From assembly GCA_022839045.1 (NCBI GenBank), contig JALHDI010000122.1, positions 1-7,767 on the forward strand: a stretch of 7,767 bases of DNA. The letters are read 5' to 3'. Position 1 is the stretch's first letter, and every line of letters starts with the position of its first letter. The DNA is from Sporomusaceae bacterium (lineage in GTDB: Bacteria > Bacillota_C > Negativicutes > Sporomusales_B > UBA7701). Below the pieces are notes generated by a model that saw only the letters and a program-made list of their open reading frames with translations, made no database searches and had not been told where the DNA came from. Below are positions 1-5,992 of the stretch, piece after piece. The translations under genes and the position numbers were made by a program.

Positions 1-1188
1 GTCAATTGCGGAAGCTCGTCGATCAAATACCAGCTTTTCAACATGGCCGACGAGTCGGTATTGGCCAAGGGCTTGGTAGAGCGCATCGGACTGGAAGGTG
101 CGCAGCTGACCCATCAGCCCGCTGGTAAAGAAAAAGTCGTTCTCACCGCCGACATCAAAAACCACAGCATCGGCATCAAAATGGTCCTCGACGCCCTCAC
201 CCATCCCGACCACGGCGTCGTCAAAAGCATGCAGGAAATCAACGCCATCGGCCACCGCGTCGTCCACGGCGCCGAAAGATTCGCCGACTCCGTTCTCATC
301 ACCCCGCAAGTCATGGACGCCCTGGAAGAATGCATCGACCTGGCGCCCCTCCACAACCCGCCCAACATCCTCGGCATCAACGCCTGCGCCGAACTGATGC
401 CCAAAACGCCCCAGGTCGGCGTCTTCGACACCGCCTTCCACCAAACCATGCCCAAGCACGCCTTCCTGTACGGCCTGCCCTACGAAGCCTACGAAAAATA
501 CAGCGTCCGCCGTTACGGCTTCCACGGCACCTCGCACCGCTACGTTTCCCAGCGGGCCGGCGAACTGATGAACGAACACATGACCAACCTGCGGATCATC
601 ACCTGCCACCTCGGCAACGGCGCCAGCATCGCCGCCGTCAAAAACGGCAAATCCGTCGACACCAGCATGGGCTTCACCCCCCTCGAAGGCCTCGTCATGG
701 GCACGCGCTGCGGCGAAATCGACCCCGCGATCATCACCTACCTGATGAAAAAAGAAGGCCTCACCCCCGACCAGATCGACACCTACCTCAACAAAAAATC
801 CGGCGTCCTCGGCCTCTCCGGCATCTCCAGCGACTTCCGGGACATCGAGGAAGCCGCCAGCGAAGGCAACGAGCGGGCTCAACTGGCCCTCGACGTCTTC
901 GCCTACAAAGTCCGCAAATACATCGGCGGCTACGTCGCCGCCATGGGCGGCGTCGACGCCATCGTCTTCACCGCCGGCCTCGGCGAAAACTCCATCTCCA
1001 TGCGCGACAAGATCTGCCAGGGGCTCGAATACCTCGGCACCCGCATCGACCCCGTCAAAAACAACGTTCGCGGCAAAGCCACCGAAATCAGCGTCGACGG
1101 CGCCAAGGTCAAAATCTTCGTCATCCCCACCAACGAAGAGTTGGTTATAGCCAGGGACACCGAGCAAATCTGCGCCAACATCGTATAA
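1..1188 (+). CDS. ackA: Acetate kinase, 5' end cut by window edge
   Basis: Acetate kinase interconverts acetyl phosphate plus ADP and acetate plus ATP in the cytosol, the ATP-yielding last step of acetate fermentation, usually paired with phosphotransacetylase. The frame is open from base 1 and begins [15 protein letters not shown], the kinase's N-terminal phosphate-binding signature, so the ATG at 43 is internal. Adding five missing residues makes the visible catalytic residues match the Methanosarcina thermophila numbering: Asn7 (codon 2), Arg91 in GHRVVHG, Asp148 in VFDTAFH, His180 in GFHGTSH, Arg241 in [10 protein letters not shown] and Glu384 in TNEEL. The 395 visible residues give a full length near 400, normal for the family. 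The gene ends in TAA and is followed by a palindromic element and a terminator, so it is probably the last gene of its transcript. A pta gene could lie upstream but is not visible. Confidence 0.97.
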   Translation, partial: VNCGSSSIKYQLFNMADESVLAKGLVERIGLEGAQLTHQPAGKEKVVLTADIKNHSIGIKMVLDALTHPDHGVVKSMQEINAIGHRVVHGAERFADSVLITPQVMDALEECIDLAPLHNPPNILGINACAELMPKTPQVGVFDTAFHQTMPKHAFLYGLPYEAYEKYSVRRYGFHGTSHRYVSQRAGELMNEHMTNLRIITCHLGNGASIAAVKNGKSVDTSMGFTPLEGLVMGTRCGEIDPAIITYLMKKEGLTPDQIDTYLNKKSGVLGLSGISSDFRDIEEAASEGNERAQLALDVFAYKVRKYIGGYVAAMGGVDAIVFTAGLGENSISMRDKICQGLEYLGTRIDPVKNNVRGKATEISVDGAKVKIFVIPTNEELVIARDTEQICANIV

Positions 1189-1193
1189 TAACC

Positions 1194-1315
1194 GGCCGTC
1201 GATAAGCCACCATCTGCGGCGTTGCTCCTCGGCGGTTTGCTCGGCGTACGCAACCAAGTACGCCGTCGCGGCACCGCCTTCGGTGCGCCTAGCATCTGGC
1301 GGCTTCTGAACGGCC
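1194..1315. repeat. Nested imperfect palindromic element, 122 bases
   Basis: The two ends of this segment are complementary. GGCCGT (1194-1199) pairs with ACGGCC (1310-1315), and AAGCCACC (1204-1211) pairs with GGCGGCTT (1298-1305) with one mismatch. Further in, GGCGGT (1231-1236) pairs with ACCGCC (1273-1278), and at the centre CGGCGTAC (1242-1249) pairs perfectly with GTACGCCG (1258-1265) around an 8-base loop. A competing hairpin GCACCG/CGGTGC (1271-1276/1281-1286) uses part of the right arm. No coding potential is evident and I see no flanking target-site duplication. It looks like a dispersed intergenic palindrome (REP or MITE-like) sitting 5 bases after the ackA stop. Copy number in the genome cannot be judged from this window. 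It could instead act as an mRNA 3'-end structure for ackA. Confidence 0.6.
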
Positions 1316-1342
1316 TGAGTCGAAAAGGCAAATAGCACGGAT

Positions 1343-1370
1343 AGGGGAGGGGAGACCCTCCTCTTTTCTT
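1343..1370 (+). terminator. Intrinsic terminator after ackA
   Basis: A 9-base-pair stem (1343-1351 with 1356-1364, including one G-T pair) closes a GAGA tetraloop and is followed at once by TTTCTT. This is the form of a Rho-independent terminator on the + strand. It lies about 155 bases after the ackA stop, with the palindromic element between, and would separate ackA from yceD. The T-tract is short and interrupted, so efficiency is uncertain. Confidence 0.65.
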
Positions 1371-1456
1371 CCTCCTATTTATAATGAAACAATCCATATT
1401 CCACCGTCTCATAAAGCCGTCTCCCCGCAGCGAAATCGACCGCCGATGGGAATAAT

Positions 1457-1476
1457 AACGGCGAACAAGCCGTTTT
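1457..1476 (+). other. Small hairpin just upstream of the yceD promoter
   Basis: AACGGC (1457-1462) pairs with GCCGTT (1469-1474) around the loop GAACAA, followed by TTCTT running into the -35 box. It could be a weak second terminator, an operator, or chance. The short stem and broken T-run keep confidence low. Confidence 0.3.
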
Positions 1477-1477
1477 C

Positions 1478-1506
1478 TTGACAAACTCCGGTCGTGTCGC
1501 TATAAT
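1478..1506 (+). promoter_or_regulatory. Perfect-consensus sigma-A promoter for yceD-rpmF
   Basis: TTGACA (1478-1483) and TATAAT (1501-1506) are separated by exactly 17 bases, matching the housekeeping promoter consensus at all twelve positions. Transcription would be expected to start near 1512-1514, giving a leader of only about 15 to 20 bases before yceD. Such a strong unregulated-looking promoter suits a ribosomal protein operon. Confidence 0.88.
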
Positions 1507-1530
1507 TAATGAGGGTTGGGGTGGAAAATG

Positions 1531-2034
1531 ATGAAAATTAACATCGCGCAGCTTCGACAAGCGATTGGCGCCAGCCAATCATTTAGTTTTCATAGCCCCG
1601 TCGAAGCACTCGCCGGCGAAGCCGGCGAACTCTGGCTGCAAGGCCGGATCGAAGTAACCGGGGAAGCGGTCAACACCGGCCGCCTGCTCGCCGTATCAGG
1701 CGTCATCAAAGGCGCCGCCGCCCTGAACTGCAACCGCTGCCTGGCGGACTTCACCCGCGAAATCGCCATCCCCTTCAGCGAAACCTTCCGCGAAGAAGGC
1801 TGCGCCGCCACCGACCCGGACGCGCTCGTCTACCACGGCGACGAAATCGACATCGCCGAAATAGTGCGCGAAGCGCTCATCGTCGCCGAGCCCCTCAAAG
1901 CGCTATGCGACGAAGAATGCCGCGGTCTGTGCCCCGTATGCGGCGTAAACCGCAACGAAACGCCCTGCACCTGCGTCACCGCCAGCATCGACCCGCGACT
2001 CGCGGCGCTGGAAAAATTACTACTGAAAAAATAG
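1531..2034 (+). CDS. yceD: YceD family (DUF177) protein, cysteine-rich
   Basis: A 167-residue protein of the YceD/DUF177 family, encoded next to rpmF in many bacteria. Its exact role is unsettled. Relatives have been linked to 23S rRNA accumulation, which fits the pairing with ribosomal protein L32. Visible are a central LNCNRC motif (Cys67, Cys70) and a C-terminal cysteine cluster, CDEECRGLCPVCG followed by CTC (Cys126, 130, 134, 137, 146, 148). These are typical of the Firmicutes branch and suggest metal binding, though that is inference. There is no signal peptide or membrane segment. The frame is open from a TTG at 1516, but that lies only a few bases after the predicted transcription start. 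ATG 1531 has GGGGTGG (1518-1524) 6 bases upstream and gives the usual MKINIAQL start; ATG 1528 is possible. rpmF follows after 72 bases. Confidence 0.9.
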   Translation: MKINIAQLRQAIGASQSFSFHSPVEALAGEAGELWLQGRIEVTGEAVNTGRLLAVSGVIKGAAALNCNRCLADFTREIAIPFSETFREEGCAATDPDALVYHGDEIDIAEIVREALIVAEPLKALCDEECRGLCPVCGVNRNETPCTCVTASIDPRLAALEKLLLKK

Positions 2035-2087
2035 CGCATCCTAACAACGATGCACGGACACGAACGGCGGCTCTAGCGCCGGCCCGC

Positions 2088-2096
2088 AAGGAGGTG
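2088..2096 (+). promoter_or_regulatory. Strong ribosome binding site of rpmF
   Basis: AAGGAGGTG is a near-complete match to the 16S rRNA anti-Shine-Dalgarno sequence, 10 bases before ATG 2107. It fixes the start of the short rpmF frame and suggests high translation. Confidence 0.85.
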
Positions 2097-2106
2097 GATA
2101 CGGACC

Positions 2107-2286
2107 ATGGCAGTACCCAAGCGCAAAATGTCCAAAGCTCGTCGCGACAAGCGCCGCGCCAACTGGAAACTCACCGCACCCGGATACGTCGAATGCCCCC
2201 AGTGCCATCAGATGAAAATGCCGCACCGCGTGTGCCCCGAATGTGGTCACTACAAAGGCAAGGAAGTAGTGAAAGCCGCTGAGTAA
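2107..2286 (+). CDS. rpmF: 50S ribosomal protein bL32
   Basis: A 59-residue basic protein of the large ribosomal subunit. It begins [20 protein letters not shown], the highly conserved bL32 N-terminus. It then carries a zinc ribbon with four cysteines, Cys30-x2-Cys33 and Cys43-x2-Cys46 (CPQC and CPEC), so it is the zinc-binding (C+) form rather than the cysteine-free paralogue some bacteria use under zinc limitation. The length is normal for the family. It shares the 1478 promoter with yceD and is followed 26 bases later by a strong terminator, so the two genes probably make a compact operon separate from the lipid genes. Confidence 0.97.
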   Translation: MAVPKRKMSKARRDKRRANWKLTAPGYVECPQCHQMKMPHRVCPECGHYKGKEVVKAAE

Positions 2287-2312
2287 CCCCCCGTATAAAA
2301 AGGCTCCGAATG

Positions 2313-2359
2313 AGCAAGATAAAAGGCAAAATGCCAATTTTATCTTGCTTTGTTTTTTT
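2313..2359 (+). terminator. Strong intrinsic terminator after rpmF
   Basis: AGCAAGATAAAA (2313-2324) pairs perfectly with TTTTATCTTGCT (2338-2349). An inner GGC/GCC pair (2325-2327/2333-2335) extends the stem around the loop AAAAT. The run TTGTTTTTTT (2350-2359) follows. This is a textbook Rho-independent terminator and ends the yceD-rpmF transcript just before the fapR promoter. Confidence 0.95.
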
Positions 2360-2360
2360 C

Positions 2361-2389
2361 TTGCAAAACAGCAGAACCCCCGCTATACT
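2361..2389 (+). promoter_or_regulatory. Probable promoter of the fapR-plsX-fab operon
   Basis: TTGCAA (2361-2366, four of six consensus bases) and TATACT (2384-2389, five of six) are separated by 17 bases. They start directly after the rpmF terminator. Transcription would start near 2396, inside the inverted repeat at 2390-2408, which makes repression by a protein bound there plausible. A second TATAAT at 2400-2405 has no matching -35 box. Confidence 0.65.
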
Positions 2390-2408
2390 AGTAATAGGTT
2401 ATAATACT
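2390..2408. promoter_or_regulatory. Candidate FapR operator (inverted repeat)
   Basis: The 19-base inverted repeat has outer half-sites AGTA (2390-2393) and TACT (2405-2408) and an inner TA/TA match, immediately downstream of the -10 box and over the expected transcription start. Bacillus and Staphylococcus FapR operators, as I recall them, also carry AGTA and TACT-like half-sites but with only about 5 bases between them; here the gap is 11. The position ahead of fapR supports autoregulation, but the sequence match is partial. Confidence 0.4.
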
Positions 2409-2430
2409 TACTGATAAAAAAGGTGATAAT

Positions 2431-2997
2431 GTGACACGCCCCCAGAAGAAGCTCAGGCATGAAGCCCTGCTGGAAAAACTTCACACCAGCCCCTTTATGA
2501 CCGACGAAGCGCTGGCGGAAGCGATGGGGGTCAGTGTCCAGACCATCAGGCTCGACCGTCTGGCCCTCGGCATTCCCGAACTGAGGGAAAGGACCAAGCA
2601 AATGGCCGAGGAAGCGCGCACCAAGCTCACGGCCATCGGCACCGGCGACGTCATCGGCGAACTCGTCGACCTGGAACTCGGCCGGTCCGGCATCTCCGTC
2701 ATGACCGTCGGCGACGACATGGTCATGGAAAAGACCAGGGTCGCGGGCGGGCACTACATCTTCGCCCAGGCCAACTCCCTCGCCCTCGCCGTTCTCGACG
2801 CGCCGGCGGCCGTCACCGGGGTCGCCAACATCAAGTACAAAATCCCCGTGGCATCAGGCGAAAAGCTGGTCGCCAAAGCCGAAGTCGTCAAAAAAAGAGG
2901 CAATAAATATTTTGTTTGGGTAAAGACTAGGAACGAAAAACAGGAAGTATTCCGCTCAAAATTCATAATGGTCTCGCTAGACAATGAGGGGAGATAA
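2431..2997 (+). CDS. fapR: FapR, transcriptional regulator of fatty acid and phospholipid synthesis
   Basis: FapR represses lipid synthesis genes and, in Bacillus, is released from DNA by malonyl-CoA. The 188 residues equal the Bacillus subtilis length. Residues about 22-54 form a DeoR-like helix-turn-helix (SVQTIRLDRLALGIPELRER), followed by a linker helix (about 55-73) and a hotdog-fold effector domain with the family motif GHYIFAQANSLA (107-118). Residue 106 is Gly, where I recall the malonyl-contacting Arg106 in B. subtilis; Asn115 is kept. The GTG start is preceded by AAGGTG (2420-2425) with 5 bases spacing. An ATG overlapping it at 2429 meets a stop at once. fapR is the first gene of the lipid operon and ends 1 base before plsX. 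Its last 120 bases are AT-rich compared with its body. The family is secure; the ligand is inferred. Confidence 0.95.
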   Translation: MTRPQKKLRHEALLEKLHTSPFMTDEALAEAMGVSVQTIRLDRLALGIPELRERTKQMAEEARTKLTAIGTGDVIGELVDLELGRSGISVMTVGDDMVMEKTRVAGGHYIFAQANSLALAVLDAPAAVTGVANIKYKIPVASGEKLVAKAEVVKKRGNKYFVWVKTRNEKQEVFRSKFIMVSLDNEGR

Positions 2998-2998
2998 A

Positions 2999-4018
2999 AT
3001 GAAAGTTGCCATTGACGCAATGGGTGGGGACTTTGCGCCGGAGGAAATCGTCCGCGGCGCGCTCGACGCCGCCGGTGAGTATCACTGCCAGATAGTCCTC
3101 GTGGGCGACGAAGCGAAGCTAATCCCCCTGCTCGATAAAGCCGGCGACTGGCGAGACAAAGGCATAAGCGTCCATCACGCCAGCCAGGTCGTCGAGATGA
3201 CCGATCATCCCGGCGCCGCCGTCCGCAAGAAAAAGGACGCCTCGGTCATCGTGGCCACTCGCCTCGTCAAACAAGGCGAATGCGACGTCGTCATATCGGC
3301 CGGCAGCACAGGCGCGGCCGTAGCCGCCGCCCATTTCGGCCTCGGCCGCATCGCGGGCATCGAACGCCCGACCATCGCCACACCGATGCCGAACCTCTCC
3401 GGCACCACCGTCCTGCTCGACTCCGGCGCCAACACCGACGCCAAACCCAAGCACCTCCTGCAGAGCGCCGTCATGGGCTCGATCTACGCCGAATACGTCC
3501 TCGGCATCAAAAAACCCCGCGTCGGGCTGCTCAACATCGGCGAAGAAGAAACCAAGGGCAACGAGCAGGCGCTTGCCACCTACCCGCTGCTGCAGCACGC
3601 CAAAACCCTCAACTTCATCGGCAACGTCGAAGGGCGCGACATCCCCAAAGGCGGTGTCGACGTCGTCGTCTGCGACGGCTTCGTCGGCAACATCGTCCTC
3701 AAATTCGGCGAAGGGCTGGCCAGCGCCATCCTCCAGCTCGTCAAAGACGCCATCAAAAACGCCGGTTTCCTGGCCAAAGCGGCCTCACTCCTCGTGCTCC
3801 CGGCCCTCAGAGGCCTCAAGAAAAAACTCGACTACGCCGAATACGGCGGCGCGCCGCTCCTCGGCGTCGACGGCGGGTTCATAATCTGCCACGGCAGCTC
3901 AAAAGCCAAAGCCATAAAAAGCGCCATACGGGTCGCCAAAGAATTCGCCGAAAAGAAAGTTGTCGAACACATCCGCGAAAACATCGCTAAGGAGGGCAAC
4001 ATCACCAATGAAGAATGA
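2999..4018 (+). CDS. plsX: Phosphate acyltransferase PlsX
   Basis: PlsX converts acyl-ACP and phosphate to acyl-phosphate and ACP, giving the acyl donor for PlsY in the first acylation of glycerol-3-phosphate. It is a soluble protein that associates with the membrane. The 339 residues fit the family. Conserved blocks are AIDAMGGD (4-11), SAGSTGA (100-106), GANTDAKPKHLLQ (143-155), GLLNIGEEETKGNE (176-189), GNVEGRDI (208-215), DGFVGN (226-231) and YGGAPLLGVDG (282-292). ATG 2999 is chosen because GAGGGGAG (2986-2993) sits 5 bases upstream and MKVAIDAMGG is the usual start; an in-frame ATG at 2984 lies inside fapR. The gene begins 1 base after fapR and its last 11 bases overlap fabH, which suggests coupled translation. 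Confidence 0.97.
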   Translation: MKVAIDAMGGDFAPEEIVRGALDAAGEYHCQIVLVGDEAKLIPLLDKAGDWRDKGISVHHASQVVEMTDHPGAAVRKKKDASVIVATRLVKQGECDVVISAGSTGAAVAAAHFGLGRIAGIERPTIATPMPNLSGTTVLLDSGANTDAKPKHLLQSAVMGSIYAEYVLGIKKPRVGLLNIGEEETKGNEQALATYPLLQHAKTLNFIGNVEGRDIPKGGVDVVVCDGFVGNIVLKFGEGLASAILQLVKDAIKNAGFLAKAASLLVLPALRGLKKKLDYAEYGGAPLLGVDGGFIICHGSSKAKAIKSAIRVAKEFAEKKVVEHIRENIAKEGNITNEE

Positions 4019-5021
4019 TATGGGAGTAGGGATACTGGGGCTGGGAACCTATGTACCGGAAAAAGTCCTGACAAATAAAGACCTCGAAAAGATGGTCGAC
4101 ACCTCCGACGAGTGGATCGTCGAGCGCACCGGCATCCGCGAACGGCGCATCGCCGCACCCGAGCAGGCCACCTCCGACCTCGCCACCATTGCGGCCGAAC
4201 GGGCCCTGGCCGACGCCAAAACCAGCCCCGACGAAATCGAACTCATCATCGCTTGTACCGCCACCCCCGACATGTTCTTTCCCTCGGTCGCCTGCCTCGT
4301 CCAGGCCAACCTGCAAGCTACGGGCGCCGCCGCCTTCGACCTCGCCGCCGGCTGCTCCGGCTTTATGTACGGCATCAACACCGGCTCCCAGTTCATCAAA
4401 ACCGGCCTTTATAAAAAAGTACTCGTCGTCGGCGCCGAAACCCTCACCCGCATCATGGACTACACCGACCGCAACACCTGCGTCCTCTTCGGCGACGGCG
4501 CCGGCGCCGTCGTCCTCGGCGAATGCAAAAGCGGCTGCGGCATCATCGGCTTCAACATGGGCGCCGACGGCGCCGGCGGCGACCTCCTCAAACTGCCCGC
4601 CGGCGGCTCCCGCCTGCCGGCCACCGCCGAAACCGTCGCCAACCGCCAGCACTTCGTCCACATGAACGGCAACGAAGTCTTCAAATTCGCCGTCAAAGTC
4701 ATGGGCGAATCGGCCTTCAAAGCCCTCGACAACGCCGGCCTCAAGGCCGAAGACGTCGACATCCTCATCCCCCACCAGGCCAACATCCGCATCATCCAAT
4801 CCGCCGCCAAACGCCTCAAACTGCCGATGGAAAAAGTCATCGTCAACGTCGACCGCTACGGCAACACCTCCTCGGCCTCCATCCCCATCGCCCTCAGAGA
4901 AGCCCTCGACGACGGTCGCATCAAAGACGGCGACGTCATCGTCGCCGTGGGCTTCGGCGCCGGCCTGACCTGGGCCTCGTGCGTCATAAAGTGGTGCAAG
5001 GAGGATAAAACTATTGCTTAA
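4008..5021 (+). CDS. fabH: 3-oxoacyl-ACP synthase III (FabH)
   Basis: FabH starts fatty acid synthesis by condensing an acyl-CoA primer (acetyl-CoA or branched) with malonyl-ACP, and so sets the chain starter. The 337 residues are usual. The catalytic triad is visible: Cys116 in DLAAGCSGF, His256 in PHQAN and Asn286 in YGNTSSAS. The N-terminal block DTSDEWIVERTGI (31-43) is also present. ATG 4008 is chosen because AAGGAGGG (3989-3996) lies 11 bases upstream; ATG 4020 would be 23 bases away. The start overlaps the plsX end by 11 bases, and fabK begins 8 bases before the fabH stop. Primer preference (straight or branched) cannot be read from the sequence. Confidence 0.97.
   Translation: MKNDMGVGILGLGTYVPEKVLTNKDLEKMVDTSDEWIVERTGIRERRIAAPEQATSDLATIAAERALADAKTSPDEIELIIACTATPDMFFPSVACLVQANLQATGAAAFDLAAGCSGFMYGINTGSQFIKTGLYKKVLVVGAETLTRIMDYTDRNTCVLFGDGAGAVVLGECKSGCGIIGFNMGADGAGGDLLKLPAGGSRLPATAETVANRQHFVHMNGNEVFKFAVKVMGESAFKALDNAGLKAEDVDILIPHQANIRIIQSAAKRLKLPMEKVIVNVDRYGNTSSASIPIALREALDDGRIKDGDVIVAVGFGAGLTWASCVIKWCKEDKTIA
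4998..5004 (+). promoter_or_regulatory. Ribosome binding site that sets the fabK TTG start
   Basis: AAGGAGG lies inside the fabH coding region, 9 bases before TTG 5014. No in-frame ATG or GTG occurs before the conserved LQGGMAW motif at residues 17-23, so this site decides the unusual TTG start. Confidence 0.8.
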
Positions 5022-5952
5022 AAGCAGGCTCTGTGAGCTACTGCGCATCGAATACCCCATCCTGCAAGGCGGCATGGCCTGGGTAGCCACCGCCGAACTC
5101 GCCGCCGCCGTCTCCAACGCCGGCGGGCTCGGCCTCATCGGCGCCGGTCACATGCCCCCCGAACCCCTGCGGGCGGAGATCCGCAAAGCCAAAGGACTTA
5201 CCGCCAAACCCTTCGGCGTCAACATCATGCTCATGTCGCCGTTCGTCAGGGAAGTAATGCAGGTCATGCTCGACGAAAAAATCCCCGTCATAACCACCGG
5301 GGCCGGCAACCCCGCCGAATACATCGGCGCCCTCAAAGAAAACGGCACCCGCGTAATCCCCGGCGTCGCCTCGGTGGCCCTCGCCCGCAGGCTCGAGCGC
5401 ACCGGCGTCGACGCCGTCATCGCCGAAGGCCTCGAAAGCGGCGGCCACGTAGGCGAAGTCACCACCATGACCCTCGTGCCCCAGGTCGCCGACGCCGTCA
5501 AACTGCCCGTCATCGCCGCCGGCGGCATAGGCGACGCCCGCGGCGTCATCGCCGCCTTCGCCCTCGGGGCCGAAGGCATCCAGATCGGCACCCGCTTCGT
5601 CGCCTCGCAGGAATGCACCGCCCACCCCGACTACAAAGACGCCGTCATCAAGGCCAAAGAACGCTCCACCGTCGTCACCGGGCTGGCCGGCGGCCACCCC
5701 GTGCGCGTCCTCGACAACAAACTCGCCAAAGAATTCGCCGCCCTCGACCGGCGCGGCGCCCCCCCGGAAGAATTCGACCGCCTCGGCGCCGGCAAGCTCA
5801 AAGCCGCCGCCGTCGACGGCGACATCGAAAACGGCTCGGTCATGATCGGCCAGGTAGCCGGCATGATCACCGACATAAAACCCGTCGCCGCCATCGTCGC
5901 CGAAATCGTCGGCGACATTCCCCGCGTGCTCGCCGGCCTCAACCGGCTGTAA
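5014..5952 (+). CDS. fabK: Enoyl-ACP reductase II, FMN-dependent (FabK)
   Basis: FabK performs the final reduction of each elongation cycle, trans-2-enoyl-ACP to acyl-ACP, using FMN and a nicotinamide cofactor. It is unrelated to the triclosan-sensitive FabI. The 312-residue protein is a TIM-barrel flavoprotein of the 2-nitropropane dioxygenase-like family. It shows LQGGMAW (17-23), SNAGGLG (34-40), ESGGH with the family's active-site His (His145), AAGGIGDARG (168-177) and GTRFVASQE (192-200). Its place between fabH and fabD matches fab clusters of streptococci and clostridia and supports FabK over a generic nitronate monooxygenase. It starts with TTG and overlaps fabH by 8 bases; fabD follows after 40 bases. 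Confidence 0.93.
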   Translation: MLKSRLCELLRIEYPILQGGMAWVATAELAAAVSNAGGLGLIGAGHMPPEPLRAEIRKAKGLTAKPFGVNIMLMSPFVREVMQVMLDEKIPVITTGAGNPAEYIGALKENGTRVIPGVASVALARRLERTGVDAVIAEGLESGGHVGEVTTMTLVPQVADAVKLPVIAAGGIGDARGVIAAFALGAEGIQIGTRFVASQECTAHPDYKDAVIKAKERSTVVTGLAGGHPVRVLDNKLAKEFAALDRRGAPPEEFDRLGAGKLKAAAVDGDIENGSVMIGQVAGMITDIKPVAAIVAEIVGDIPRVLAGLNRL

Positions 5953-5992
5953 ACCAACACACCAAACCCACCGGCAAAGGGGATGAATAACA

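Noticed and set aside
43..45. ATG 43 as the ackA start
   Set aside because: The upstream in-frame codons encode the conserved [13 protein letters not shown] motif including catalytic Asn7, so the gene enters from outside the window.
330..1205. 291-codon + strand frame inside ackA
   Set aside because: Arg/Pro/His-rich out-of-frame reading of ackA; the ackA frame carries all catalytic residues.
1371..1456. Residual spacer between the ackA terminator and the small hairpin
   Set aside because: I looked for a tRNA, riboswitch, T-box, small gene or promoter and saw nothing supportable.
1516..1530. TTG 1516 as the yceD start
   Set aside because: It would lie within about four bases of the predicted transcription start with no room for a ribosome binding site; ATG 1531 has one.
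1375..1578. 67-codon - strand frame in the ackA-yceD gap
   Set aside because: No recognisable motif or convincing ribosome binding site; it runs antisense through the yceD promoter and start.
2065..2081. Five-base-pair hairpin CGGCG/CGCCG ahead of the rpmF ribosome binding site
   Set aside because: The stem is short, does not cover the binding site, and is expected by chance in GC-rich sequence.
2400..2405. Second TATAAT as the main -10 box of fapR
   Set aside because: No -35-like hexamer lies 16-18 bases upstream (C-rich there) and there is no extended -10 TG; the box at 2384 fits better.
4002..5138. 378-codon open frame on the - strand opposite fabH
   Set aside because: Same cause; the product is Gly/Val/Asp-rich repetition antisense to a clearly recognised enzyme.
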